Below, in pieces: positions 30,778 to 38,354 of a DNA stretch of 47,960 nt; positions within the stretch are counted from its first letter, which is position 1; each line of letters begins with the position of its first letter. Under the pieces are notes generated by a model that had not been told where the DNA came from, searched no databases, and was given only the letters and a program-made list of their open reading frames with translations. A program made the position numbers and the translations under genes. This DNA comes from Deinococcus sp. (GTDB lineage Bacteria > Deinococcota > Deinococci > Deinococcales > Deinococcaceae). The DNA is taken from assembly GCF_025362455.1 (NCBI RefSeq), contig NZ_JANYGJ010000139.1, positions 1-47,960 of the forward strand, read 5' to 3'.

Positions 30778-32289
30778 TCAGTTGCAGCTTTCCCGCTGGT
30801 AGCCTGAAGCGCTTCCGGACGCCAGGCCCAGATCCCGCTTCAGGAAATTGACGTTCAGAGCATTGGCCAGGGTGCAGTCGAGGGTCACGTTGTACTCCAC
30901 GTTCAGGGCCAGTTTGCCCCGCTTGGCGTATTCGGCCAGCGGCGCACATTCGTTGTACTGCTGGCACTGCTCGTTCAGAATAGCGTCGAACTTGTCGACC
31001 ATTGCCTTGCCGGTTTTATCTTTGAGCAAAATCTTGTCCGGACCGTTTTTCTGGAAGATGGCCAGGCCATGCGCGTGCGCCTGGTCGGCGACCCAGCCGT
31101 TGAAGTCGATCTGCTGCTGGGTCGTGATCTTGCCGCCACGCACATTCTGGTCGTTTTGCATGTTGTCGGGGTCGATGGCGGCAAAGCCCTTGTCCTTGCA
31201 CATCTGAAACCGGTTGTTCAGAATGGCGGCCAGCGCCGAGTTCGGTTTGAACACGTCATTGATGTCCAGAAAATACTCGTCGGGCCAGTCGGGGTCCTGC
31301 TGAAGTTTCAGGTACGCCGGGTACTGGGCGGCGTCAGGCCGGTAGGGTTCGTAACTGCCGACATCCAGATAACAGACGGTATACAGGCCCTGGGCGTTGA
31401 GTTGCGCGATCTTGCCCGCCGAGATGGCGAATCCGTCGACGTCGATCATCTTGGCCCCGGCGGGGACCACCACTTCGGCGTCGGTCCCGGCGCTGAGCTG
31501 CAAATCCCAGATGATCTTCCCGCTGGGCGGCAACTTGATGCCGGAGGCAGTCGGCGCGCTTGGCGCAGGCATGGGCACTGGGGCCGGTACGGGGAGCGGC
31601 GTCGGTGCAGGGGTTGGCGTCGGAACCGGTGAGGGTGCTGGGGCCGGAGTGGGGGCTGGGGCCGGAGTGGGAGTCGGCTTGGGTGGGGGGGTCGGCGCCG
31701 GAGCGGGTTTAGGGGCCGGATTGGCTGCCGGAGTGCTCACCGCGTCGATCATCAGGTAATCTACCACCGCCTCACCGCCATTCAGGTCGTCGCCGTTGAG
31801 CAGGCTCAGATTCAGCCGGTCACCGGGCGCCAGATCAACCGTGGCCAGCGTCAGGGGTGCGTAGCTGCCCGAACCGAGTTCACCGCGCCCAAGTTCCTGT
31901 TTGCTGCGCCGCAGGGTAAGCAACGGGCGCAGTGGGCCGCCGCTGGCTCTGGCCTGCACCCGCACGGTGTAGCGGCCAGCCACCAGCGTGGCCGGTACAC
32001 TAAAACGGACACTGCTCCCGGTAGAGGCCAGACTCACGGCCTGACCACCACTGGCCGCCGCGTCGTCAATCACCTCGGCGTCGCGCAGCCGCCCAGGCTC
32101 GGCGATGGAGAGCGGTTGCAGGTCTTCCGTACCGAGAACAGCGCGCTCGGCCTCCCACTGCTGCGCCGCCGGGAGTTCGGCTGGACTGGCCGTGGACCTG
32201 ACTTCACCCCCACATGAACTCAGCAGGCTCACCGTGAGGAGTAGAGCGAACGAAGGAGCGAACTGAGCAGACAGGCTTTTTTTGTTCAT
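30778..32289 (-). CDS. GH114 endo-alpha-1,4-polygalactosaminidase lipoprotein
   Basis: The 503-aa protein has a lipoprotein signal (LLSSC, Cys at 26), a carbohydrate-binding-like beta domain (about 45-185), a Pro/Ala/Thr linker (about 195-245) and a GH114 barrel (about 250-503). The barrel shows IDVDGF, YLDVGSYEPYRPD, AIDPDN (D373) and NVEYN (E465), the last two at the places of the family's catalytic Asp and Glu. GH114 enzymes cut partly deacetylated alpha-1,4-galactosamine polymers. It would act at the cell surface on the polymer made by the locus at 36597-46058. TACGCT seven bases before the ATG may be a leaderless -10. Confidence 0.88.
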   Translation of the reverse strand: MNKKSLSAQFAPSFALLLTVSLLSSCGGEVRSTASPAELPAAQQWEAERAVLGTEDLQPLSIAEPGRLRDAEVIDDAAASGGQAVSLASTGSSVRFSVPATLVAGRYTVRVQARASGGPLRPLLTLRRSKQELGRGELGSGSYAPLTLATVDLAPGDRLNLSLLNGDDLNGGEAVVDYLMIDAVSTPAANPAPKPAPAPTPPPKPTPTPAPAPTPAPAPSPVPTPTPAPTPLPVPAPVPMPAPSAPTASGIKLPPSGKIIWDLQLSAGTDAEVVVPAGAKMIDVDGFAISAGKIAQLNAQGLYTVCYLDVGSYEPYRPDAAQYPAYLKLQQDPDWPDEYFLDINDVFKPNSALAAILNNRFQMCKDKGFAAIDPDNMQNDQNVRGGKITTQQQIDFNGWVADQAHAHGLAIFQKNGPDKILLKDKTGKAMVDKFDAILNEQCQQYNECAPLAEYAKRGKLALNVEYNVTLDCTLANALNVNFLKRDLGLASGSASGYQRESCN

Positions 32290-32408
32290 GAACGGCAGCG
32301 TACAGGCGGGAAATGTGCATCATTGTCGGATTTTCGGCAGTCTCTGACGATTTTCTGACGTTGGGTGAGTAACTGAGAACTTCGTGTGTACGCCGAGGAT
32401 TTGTCGCG

Positions 32409-32439
32409 TTGACAGGGTGATTTCTTACAAGTTTATCAC
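32409..32439. promoter_or_regulatory. Promoter-like pair with overlapping palindrome
   Basis: TTGACA at 32409-32414 and TTTATC at 32432-32437 are 17 bases apart on the plus strand. The same bases include an inverted pair GTGAT (32417-32421) and ATCAC (32435-32439). No plus-strand gene follows, so it could drive an untranslated RNA or be an operator for the divergent GH114 promoter. Confidence 0.35.
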
Positions 32440-32965
32440 TCCGGTATGGTCTCGAAACATGTCGCCCGCCTCTTTAACATCAGTTTTTCGCCAAGACACA
32501 TATAAGTCAGGGCAGTTTTCCGCATTTTTAGCACCCTAGTCTACACTTTCTGTAAGGACATTAACAAGGAGAATTTTATCAGATTTTTCATTAAATCACC
32601 CTGTTTCTTAAAGCTGATTACGATCTAAGCGTGAACCACTGGTGCCTTCAGTTCTCATTCACGTACTGTCTTTTATTGAAAAAACCGACCACATACCGAA
32701 TTGGCAGGGGCCAGGTTCTATCGATGTCTGCTTTTCCGGGCATCGAACCATGAGAACAAACCAATCCTCACCGCTTTGATTTACATCAGATCTCACGGTG
32801 GGTCCGCCCCGACTGGTGTGCCTCCTCCCAGGCTGGTGTCAGACCGAAGGTGAGCAGCAAGCCATTTCCCGAACTTCGGGGCAAAGACACCGGCTGCTAT
32901 TAGGGTCGCCGTCACATTCTCATGGTTTGATGGCTGGCCGGGCGAGTGAGCGCTGAACATGTGGA

Positions 32966-32982
32966 GTTAAATTGTATTTAAC
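32966..32982. promoter_or_regulatory. Perfect palindrome GTTAAATTGTATTTAAC
   Basis: Seven-base arms GTTAAAT/ATTTAAC flank TGT. It is a typical dimeric regulator site in an otherwise GC-rich genome, near the 3' end of the SARP-like gene. Confidence 0.45.
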
Positions 32983-33056
32983 GTCGGTGACATTAAGGAA
33001 ACTATAAGATGCTGTCCGTGACCTAAAAAGGGTCTCCCCCCGCTGAAACGTAACAC

Positions 33057-35594
33057 TTAATACGCTGGCTTCGCCCACTCCTTGGCGCTGGGTGACGGTG
33101 CAGCGAAACTGACTGCCAGTCCAGCCAGCTCGGTGGGGACCAAGACCGTATCGCTCCAGCGAAACTCGGCGATGGTCAGGGCGATGTCGACGGCCCGCAC
33201 GCTCAGTTCCAGAGGCCCGGCCTCACCCCAGCCTTCCAGCGCGAACCAGATGGCCAGTGGCAACGGGTCACCGATACTGTGAACGACGCCCCCGTCTTCA
33301 AACCTGCCACCCTCTTGCCCGGATGTCAGCCCAAGCCCAGTACCGGAGATCAGCCCATTTTCGGATACCGGCTCAGTGTTGAAGGTCAGGCGGGGGCCGG
33401 AGCCTGCCCGCAGCCCAAGGGCATAGGGAACGCGTCCTGCGCTCAGTTCGGGCGCGCTGCCGTACACATCCAGGCGAGCGACCAGCCGCCAGTGGCCAGC
33501 CTGCACCGGGGGCCACAGCAGCCGCAGGAGCGGCGCGGCGGCGTGCAGCCCGTTGCGCAGCACTTGAATCTGGCCGCGCTCGGTGGCCACCCGGTAGCCG
33601 TTGCCGGTGCGCCGCTCCTGCCTGGGAAGGGTCGGCCCGCCCTCCACCTCAGCAAACTCCGGGGCCAGCCGGAGGGTGGCCCGCGCCGTTACCGGAATTC
33701 CCCCCGCCTGACCGGGTGGACCGCCCGCCACCCGCGAGTTAACCCGAATCTGGCCGAGCTGAAGCTGGCCGGTTTCAGGCTGACTGAATTCGGATGGGTT
33801 CAGCTCAGGTGGGTTCAGCTCAGCGCGGTCCACGTCAGCCGGGGCTGCGTTGGTAGGGGCTGCGTTGGTAGGGGCTGCGCTGGCCTGGCTGGGGAGCGCC
33901 AGACTGCTCAAGACCACCCTCCGGGCGTAATACCGCGAAAGTTCCGGCTGGTCCGCCAGGCAGTCGGCGGCCAGCCGGGCGCGTAACTCGCGGCGCTCCC
34001 AGGTGGTGAGGGTGCCAGCCAGCGCGACCCGCAGCGGCTCGCTGACAAAGCAGAGTTGGTCGTCGAGATCGCTGGCCTGGTAGTCCAGTTCCGGCATCAA
34101 GATGGTTTCCTGCGGTGAGGCGGTCCGGAGCAGCTCGCGCTCGACGGCCTCGGCCAGCAGCCCACCAACTGGCAGCCCACCAACCGGCAGCTCACCGGCG
34201 CTCTGGGCGCTCAGCAGCGAGGCCAGGTCCACATTGAGCGGACTGTGGGCCACCGCCCAGCGCGCCAGTGCCTGCCGCAGCGCCGGGCTGAGGTGGCCCA
34301 GCTCGCCCACCAGACTCCCGCGCACGGTCCTGGGCAGCGGCAGATGCGGGCCAGCCAGCGCCGCGCCGCTGTCGATCAGTTCGCGGGCATGCAGGTCCCA
34401 GCCGTCGGACTGCTGCACCACGCGGGTGGCGTAGGCGCGGCGCTGGTCACGGCTGAGCAGGGCCTGGCGCTCGGCCAAAGCGTCCATCACCTCGTGAACC
34501 GCCAATCCGGGTAGGTCTAGGTGGTGGAGCCGGGAGCGGTCGACTGAACCCAGTGCGCCGCGCAGCGCCTGCGGCGAACCCAGTCCAGGTGGCGAAACCA
34601 CCAGCATCAGCGCGCTGGGCAGCTCCATGGCAAAGCGCAGGCTGCTGAGGAGGGAGGGCGCAGGCAGGTGCAGGTCATACCAGGCCACCAACAGCGGCTG
34701 ACCACTGGCCGCCACCAGCGTCCAGGCCCGGATCAGGTCCTCGTTGGGTGTCCCCGGCTCCTTGAGCAGTGCCCAGGCCTCGGCTTGCAAGTCGGGCGGC
34801 AACACCCGCATCAGTTGGTGCAAAAAGGTGGCCTGTTGCAGTTCCGGGGGCGCCACCGCCTGCATCTGAATCACCCGCCAGTCGCTGCCGCCCACCGCCT
34901 GAGCGATCAGCTCGCGCTTGCCGCACTCGCTGCGGCCACTCAACACGACCAGTTGCGGCGTGACCTTGGCCCGCTGCAAAACGTGCTCCAGGCGCTGACG
35001 CACCTCACGTCGCTCAAACTGGACCCCGCCGCCGCCAGCCTGCCAGGCGGGCAGATGGGGCGCGCCGTGAAGCTCAAGCCCCAGTTGCTCGGCCTGGGCG
35101 CGGATCATGCTGGCCGCCCCGACCCGCCCACTTTGCAGCGCCCGTACATGTACCCGCGAAAGGGTCGCCTCGACCGTCTGACTGATGACCCAGCGCTGGT
35201 TGTCGATCCACTCCCGGAAGGCACTTGACCCCAGGTCTTCCAGGCCACTCAGCGGCAAACTGGTGCCCAGCGACAGCCATTCGCTCAAACGCGACTCAGG
35301 CAGGGTGTCGGCTTCCTTGGTCCAGCGTTCCAGATCGGTGGGCAGCTTCAGCTCCAGCAGCGGCTGACGGGCCGGAAACAAATCCAGGCCCAGGTGGTGC
35401 AGGCGGTTGAGTTCCACACGCAGGTTGCGCAGCGCGTCCGGGGTGTCCCACATCAGCTCGGCCAGGTGCTCGCGGTGCTGTGGACGCCGCTGCAAGGTCA
35501 GGTACACCAGCAGGGCCAGGCCCTTGATCGGCGCCTTGACCGGCCTGCCGTCCTGGCTGATGTAACTGTGTCCAAGGAGATGAATAGTTAACAT
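33057..35594 (-). CDS. Large SARP/MalT-like regulator with degenerate P-loop
   Basis: The 845-aa protein begins MLTIHLLGHSYISQDGRPV, the winged-helix start of SARP/BTAD-type activators (residues 1-90), followed by a helical segment (about 90-185). An NTPase-like domain follows at about 195-420. Its Walker A reads GRSECGKR, with Arg where Ser/Thr is needed, though a Walker B-like LLVAWYD is kept. A helical region then leads to a Pro/Asn-rich linker with pentapeptide repeats (about 565-600) and a beta-sandwich C-terminus that I cannot name. ATG at 35594 has GAGGAT seven bases upstream. It lies between the GH114 gene and the polysaccharide operon and is the best candidate for their regulator. 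Confidence 0.75.
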   Translation of the reverse strand: MLTIHLLGHSYISQDGRPVKAPIKGLALLVYLTLQRRPQHREHLAELMWDTPDALRNLRVELNRLHHLGLDLFPARQPLLELKLPTDLERWTKEADTLPESRLSEWLSLGTSLPLSGLEDLGSSAFREWIDNQRWVISQTVEATLSRVHVRALQSGRVGAASMIRAQAEQLGLELHGAPHLPAWQAGGGGVQFERREVRQRLEHVLQRAKVTPQLVVLSGRSECGKRELIAQAVGGSDWRVIQMQAVAPPELQQATFLHQLMRVLPPDLQAEAWALLKEPGTPNEDLIRAWTLVAASGQPLLVAWYDLHLPAPSLLSSLRFAMELPSALMLVVSPPGLGSPQALRGALGSVDRSRLHHLDLPGLAVHEVMDALAERQALLSRDQRRAYATRVVQQSDGWDLHARELIDSGAALAGPHLPLPRTVRGSLVGELGHLSPALRQALARWAVAHSPLNVDLASLLSAQSAGELPVGGLPVGGLLAEAVERELLRTASPQETILMPELDYQASDLDDQLCFVSEPLRVALAGTLTTWERRELRARLAADCLADQPELSRYYARRVVLSSLALPSQASAAPTNAAPTNAAPADVDRAELNPPELNPSEFSQPETGQLQLGQIRVNSRVAGGPPGQAGGIPVTARATLRLAPEFAEVEGGPTLPRQERRTGNGYRVATERGQIQVLRNGLHAAAPLLRLLWPPVQAGHWRLVARLDVYGSAPELSAGRVPYALGLRAGSGPRLTFNTEPVSENGLISGTGLGLTSGQEGGRFEDGGVVHSIGDPLPLAIWFALEGWGEAGPLELSVRAVDIALTIAEFRWSDTVLVPTELAGLAVSFAAPSPSAKEWAKPAY
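33794..33885 (-). repeat. Two 15-bp tandem arrays in the regulator's linker
   Basis: GTGGGTTCAGCTCAG-type units at 33794 and 33809, and GGGGCTGCGTTGGTA-type units at 33841, 33856 and 33871. On the minus strand they encode PELN/PSE and TNAAP pentapeptides. Confidence 0.85.
34158..34187 (-). repeat. 15-bp tandem duplication in the regulator
   Basis: CAGCCCACCAACTGG and CAGCCCACCAACCGG stand side by side, followed by a diverged third start. They encode VGGLP-type pentapeptides in the helical region. Confidence 0.8.
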
Positions 35595-35981
35595 GGTCCA
35601 TCCTCAACGCTCGACGCCTCTTTGAAAGGCCACAGGTCCCAACCTCTCCGGTCCGTATCACAGCAAAGTATTCAGGGCGTTTGTCTGAGAGAACGGCGCT
35701 GTGCAACAGATAGAGCTGGTTTTTTAAGTGAACCTATTTCTCCCGAAAACAGTCATTAACGGTAGCCAAATGAGAATCCGTTACATCTTCTCACTTTGGG
35801 GACAGTATACCAGCAGGCCGTCAAAGAACTGTTAAACTTTTTCCCCCAGGGCCTGGACCGGATGTTGGCCCCTTTCTTCTCCGGTCTGACCTTCATCTTC
35901 TCTTGAGGATGGTGTCGGCCTACTTGACCGTCTACGACGTCCATCAGGCTTCAGTGCCTGGCCCGGCACCTAGGCAGCGGC
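35595..35981. other. Intergenic region upstream of the SARP-like regulator
   Basis: About 390 bases with no supported gene; the short minus-strand frame 35756-35944 lacks a ribosome site and looks non-coding. A TGAGAA/TTCTCA inverted pair near 35769-35792 is the only structure seen. The regulator's promoter should lie here. Confidence 0.4.
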
Positions 35982-36188
35982 TCAGCGCTCTGCTAGGGGC
36001 TGACTATGGGCGCCGAGCGGTTCACTGAGAATCTCGAACAGCTCGCGGATATACGTCGCCCTGGCCCGCGCCCACGCCTCATTCTGCTTCCCACCGTGGT
36101 CGAGGTTCCCGATGCTCGATAAATCCGACGCGATTTCCAGCGCACGCGTCATAAATTCACTGGTCGAATCATTCAGTTTTTCAGTCAT
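35982..36188 (-). CDS. Small hypothetical helical protein
   Basis: The 68-aa acidic protein is mostly helical (MTEKLNDSTSEFMTRALEIA, then RARATYIRELFEIL). I do not recognise it. Support comes from a natural amino-acid composition, unlike the Arg/Pro-rich shadow frames around it, and from TAGATT six bases before the ATG, the leaderless layout seen elsewhere in the window. It lies between the SARP-like regulator and the polysaccharide operon and is transcribed toward the regulator. Confidence 0.55.
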   Translation of the reverse strand: MTEKLNDSTSEFMTRALEIASDLSSIGNLDHGGKQNEAWARARATYIRELFEILSEPLGAHSQPLAER

Positions 36189-36194
36189 AGCGGG

Positions 36195-36200
36195 AATCTA
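36195..36200 (-). promoter_or_regulatory. -10 box of leaderless small gene
   Basis: TAGATT on the minus strand, six bases before the ATG at 36188. Confidence 0.45.
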
Positions 36201-36341
36201 GCAGATTTTTTTGGTCGTACTCTGTTCTGATCTTCTGAACCGGCACCACACTCTGACGGGACGTGCTGACGCTCACAGGTATTCCTCACACGGGGGGCGG
36301 AATAAGCCATTTGACTGAGTGCTCTCGCCGCACTGGCGCCA

Positions 36342-36387
36342 CATTTTAACGATGGTGAAGCGTTGGCCTACCGCATTTTAACGCTGG
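36342..36387. promoter_or_regulatory. Direct repeat CATTTTAACG-TGG, 32-bp period, upstream of polysaccharide operon
   Basis: CATTTTAACGATGG at 36342-36355 and CATTTTAACGCTGG at 36374-36387 are starts 32 bp apart, about three helical turns, some 210 bases before the first gene of the operon. SARP-type activators bind direct repeats near promoters, so this is a candidate site (inference). The remainder of 36189-36596 shows no gene. Confidence 0.45.
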
Positions 36388-36596
36388 CCGACCTCTCTCA
36401 CGAATAAGGTGGCAGGACGAAGCAGCCGTTCCCAATCGTGTTTAACCTTACAAGTAACAACGCGGTTCTGATTGAGGCATTGATCCGGAGTGTCCAACAC
36501 ACCTTCGGATGAGCCGGGAGTTTCGTAATACCTGCGCCGATCTCATGGTTGAATCGGCAGATTTCTTTCTCATGTTGAGCGGTGAGGAGCAGACCT

Positions 36597-36806
36597 ATGA
36601 TGCGTGAAATACAGTTCCCAGAAGGCCCCCAGAGCGGTGGGTACGGCGCGGTTCACGGCGGCACGCTGGAGTTTTTGCTGACGGAACTGCGCCGTCTCCA
36701 GGCGCGGTGCGCCGCCCAGGACCGGCGGCTGGACCAGCTCGAAGCCAGGACGCCGACCCGCTGGGCGGACCAACCGCCACACGTTCATTTCGAGATCGAT
36801 CCATGA
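36597..36806 (+). CDS. 69-aa hypothetical protein, first gene of polysaccharide operon
   Basis: ATG at 36597 follows GGTGAGGAG by seven bases and encodes 69 residues with a central coiled-coil-like helix (LEFLLTELRRLQARCAAQDR) and a C-terminal PHVHFEIDP. No family is recognised. The ribosome site, and the ATGA overlap with the next micro-ORF, argue that it is real. It lies directly before pelF and could be a small partner or regulator of polymer synthesis; no function is claimed. Confidence 0.6.
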   Translation: MMREIQFPEGPQSGGYGAVHGGTLEFLLTELRRLQARCAAQDRRLDQLEARTPTRWADQPPHVHFEIDP

Positions 36807-36874
36807 GCGGCCTGTGGTTGGTCGGCGCACCGAAAGTTCAGGGTGATCTCAGTGCGCATCGCCTTGCTGTGTGA
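36803..36874 (+). CDS. 23-aa micro-ORF bridging into pelF
   Basis: ATG at 36803 overlaps the 69-aa gene's stop. It encodes MSGLWLVGAPKVQGDLSAHR plus three residues and ends at 36874, 20 bases inside pelF. It could pass ribosomes from the first gene to the pelF start. Coding status is unproven. Confidence 0.3.
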   Translation: MSGLWLVGAPKVQGDLSAHRLAV

Positions 36875-38354
36875 GGGCACCTATCCGCATACCCAGGGCG
36901 GCGTCAGCGTCTGGTGTGATCAACTCATCGCTGGCCTGCCTGAGCACCAGTTTCAGGTCTACGCCATCAGCGGCCAGCGGCTGAACCTGCCGGACTGGAC
37001 CTTGCCGCCGAATGTGGGCAGGCTGGTCAGCGTGCCGTTGTGGGCGCTTCCCGGTGAGGCGCGGCGCGGCGCGGGGTCAGCGGTCATGGGGCCAGCGGCC
37101 CAGAGCCGCGCCCAGCGGCAGGCCGCCTTGGACGACACGTATGATCAGTTGCTCTACGCCCTGTTCGCGGGGGGCGACGATCCAGAGTTGCTGCTCGGCG
37201 CCCTGCGCAAACTCTTCGACTGGGCGCAGTGCGGCGACCTGACGCGGGGTTTGACCACCCGCCGCAACGCTGCCGAGCTGTACCGGGTCTGGCAGCGCCA
37301 TGCCCAGGACCAGGCAGCCCAGGCGGCCCAGCCCAGGTCCGGCGAGGTGCTGCTGCAACCCTGCCTGGCCGACGCCTTGCAGGCCAGCACCTGGCTGGAA
37401 CACTTTCTGCGGCCCCTGTCTTGCCCACCGCCGCAGGCGGACGTCTGCCACGCCGCCTCCAACGGCCTGAGCCCGCTGCTGGCCTTCACCAGCAAATGGA
37501 CCTACGGCACGCCCTTCGTGCTGACCGAGCACGGCGTGTATTTGCGTGAACGCTACCTCGAACTGCGCTTCAGCGGGCACTCACCGGCCTTCAAATCGTT
37601 TCTGCTGCGCTTTTACAGCCTGCTGACCCGCGCCGCCTACCGCATGGCCGACCTGATTACGCCGGGATCCCACTACAACGAGCGCTGGCAACTGGCCCAG
37701 GGCGCCGACCCCGGACGCATCCACCCGGTCTACAACGGCGTCAACCCGGCCTTCTTCCCGCCCTCCAGCGCCGAGCCGGTCCAACCGACCATCAGTTGGG
37801 TAGGCCGCATTGATCCGCTCAAGGACCTGGAGACCCTGATCCGGGCCTTCGGGGTGGTCAAAAGTGCTCTGCCCGGCGCCCGGCTGCGGATGTTCGGCTC
37901 GGTGCCCAGGGGCAACGAACGCTACGCCAGCGACTGCCAGGCGCTGATCGGCCAGCTCGGCCTGAGCGCCGAGGCGACCTTCGAGGGCCACATCAGCGAC
38001 GTGGTGGACGCCTACCACGCCGGTCATATGGTGGCGTTGACCAGCATTTCCGAGGGGTTTCCCTACACCCTGATCGAGGCCATGGCTTCGGGCCGCGCCA
38101 CCGTCGCCACCGATGTGGGCGGCGTGACCGAGGCGCTGGGCGAAACCGGCCTGGTCGTGGCGCCGCGCGACGTGAGCGCCTTCGCGCAGGCCAGCCTCAG
38201 CTTGCTGGGCAACGCCGGGCTGCGGGCCAGCCTGGGGCAGGCGGCGCGGCAGCGAGTCCTCTCGCAGTTTACCTTAGAGAGCTTCTTGCAGGTCTACCGC
38301 CAGCTTTATCCCCGATTGCTGACGCGCCCGATGCCGCTGCGGTGGGCACCGTGA
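36852..38354 (+). CDS. pelF: PelF-like GT4 glycosyltransferase
   Basis: The 500-aa GT-B enzyme starts RIALLCEGTYPHTQGGVSVW, very close to the PelF motif EGTYPYVRGGVS, and has the retaining GT4 signature E-x7-E in EGFPYTLIE (E401, E409). PelF is the cytoplasmic polymerase of Pel, a galactosamine-containing polymer, using UDP-sugars. GTG at 36852 is preferred because AGGGTG lies six bases upstream and homologues start at this point. GTG at 36843 in the same frame is the alternative. Its stop overlaps the start of the membrane protein that follows. Residues 80-180 contain an Ala/Gln-rich insert. Confidence 0.9.
   Translation: MRIALLCEGTYPHTQGGVSVWCDQLIAGLPEHQFQVYAISGQRLNLPDWTLPPNVGRLVSVPLWALPGEARRGAGSAVMGPAAQSRAQRQAALDDTYDQLLYALFAGGDDPELLLGALRKLFDWAQCGDLTRGLTTRRNAAELYRVWQRHAQDQAAQAAQPRSGEVLLQPCLADALQASTWLEHFLRPLSCPPPQADVCHAASNGLSPLLAFTSKWTYGTPFVLTEHGVYLRERYLELRFSGHSPAFKSFLLRFYSLLTRAAYRMADLITPGSHYNERWQLAQGADPGRIHPVYNGVNPAFFPPSSAEPVQPTISWVGRIDPLKDLETLIRAFGVVKSALPGARLRMFGSVPRGNERYASDCQALIGQLGLSAEATFEGHISDVVDAYHAGHMVALTSISEGFPYTLIEAMASGRATVATDVGGVTEALGETGLVVAPRDVSAFAQASLSLLGNAGLRASLGQAARQRVLSQFTLESFLQVYRQLYPRLLTRPMPLRWAP

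Larger units (their letters stand above)
32290..33056. other. AT-rich 770-bp regulatory region
   Basis: This is the longest gene-free stretch and is clearly AT-richer than the window. It lies upstream of the GH114 lipoprotein gene and downstream of the SARP-like regulator, both on the minus strand. I found no frame with family support. It contains two palindromes and a plus-strand promoter-like pair, given separately. Several AAGGAG-like sites (for example near 32567) are not followed by usable starts. Confidence 0.6.

Noticed and set aside
35756..35944. 62-aa minus-strand ORF
   Set aside because: No ribosome site or -10 at a useful distance, and a basic, Arg/Lys/Trp-rich composition without pattern.
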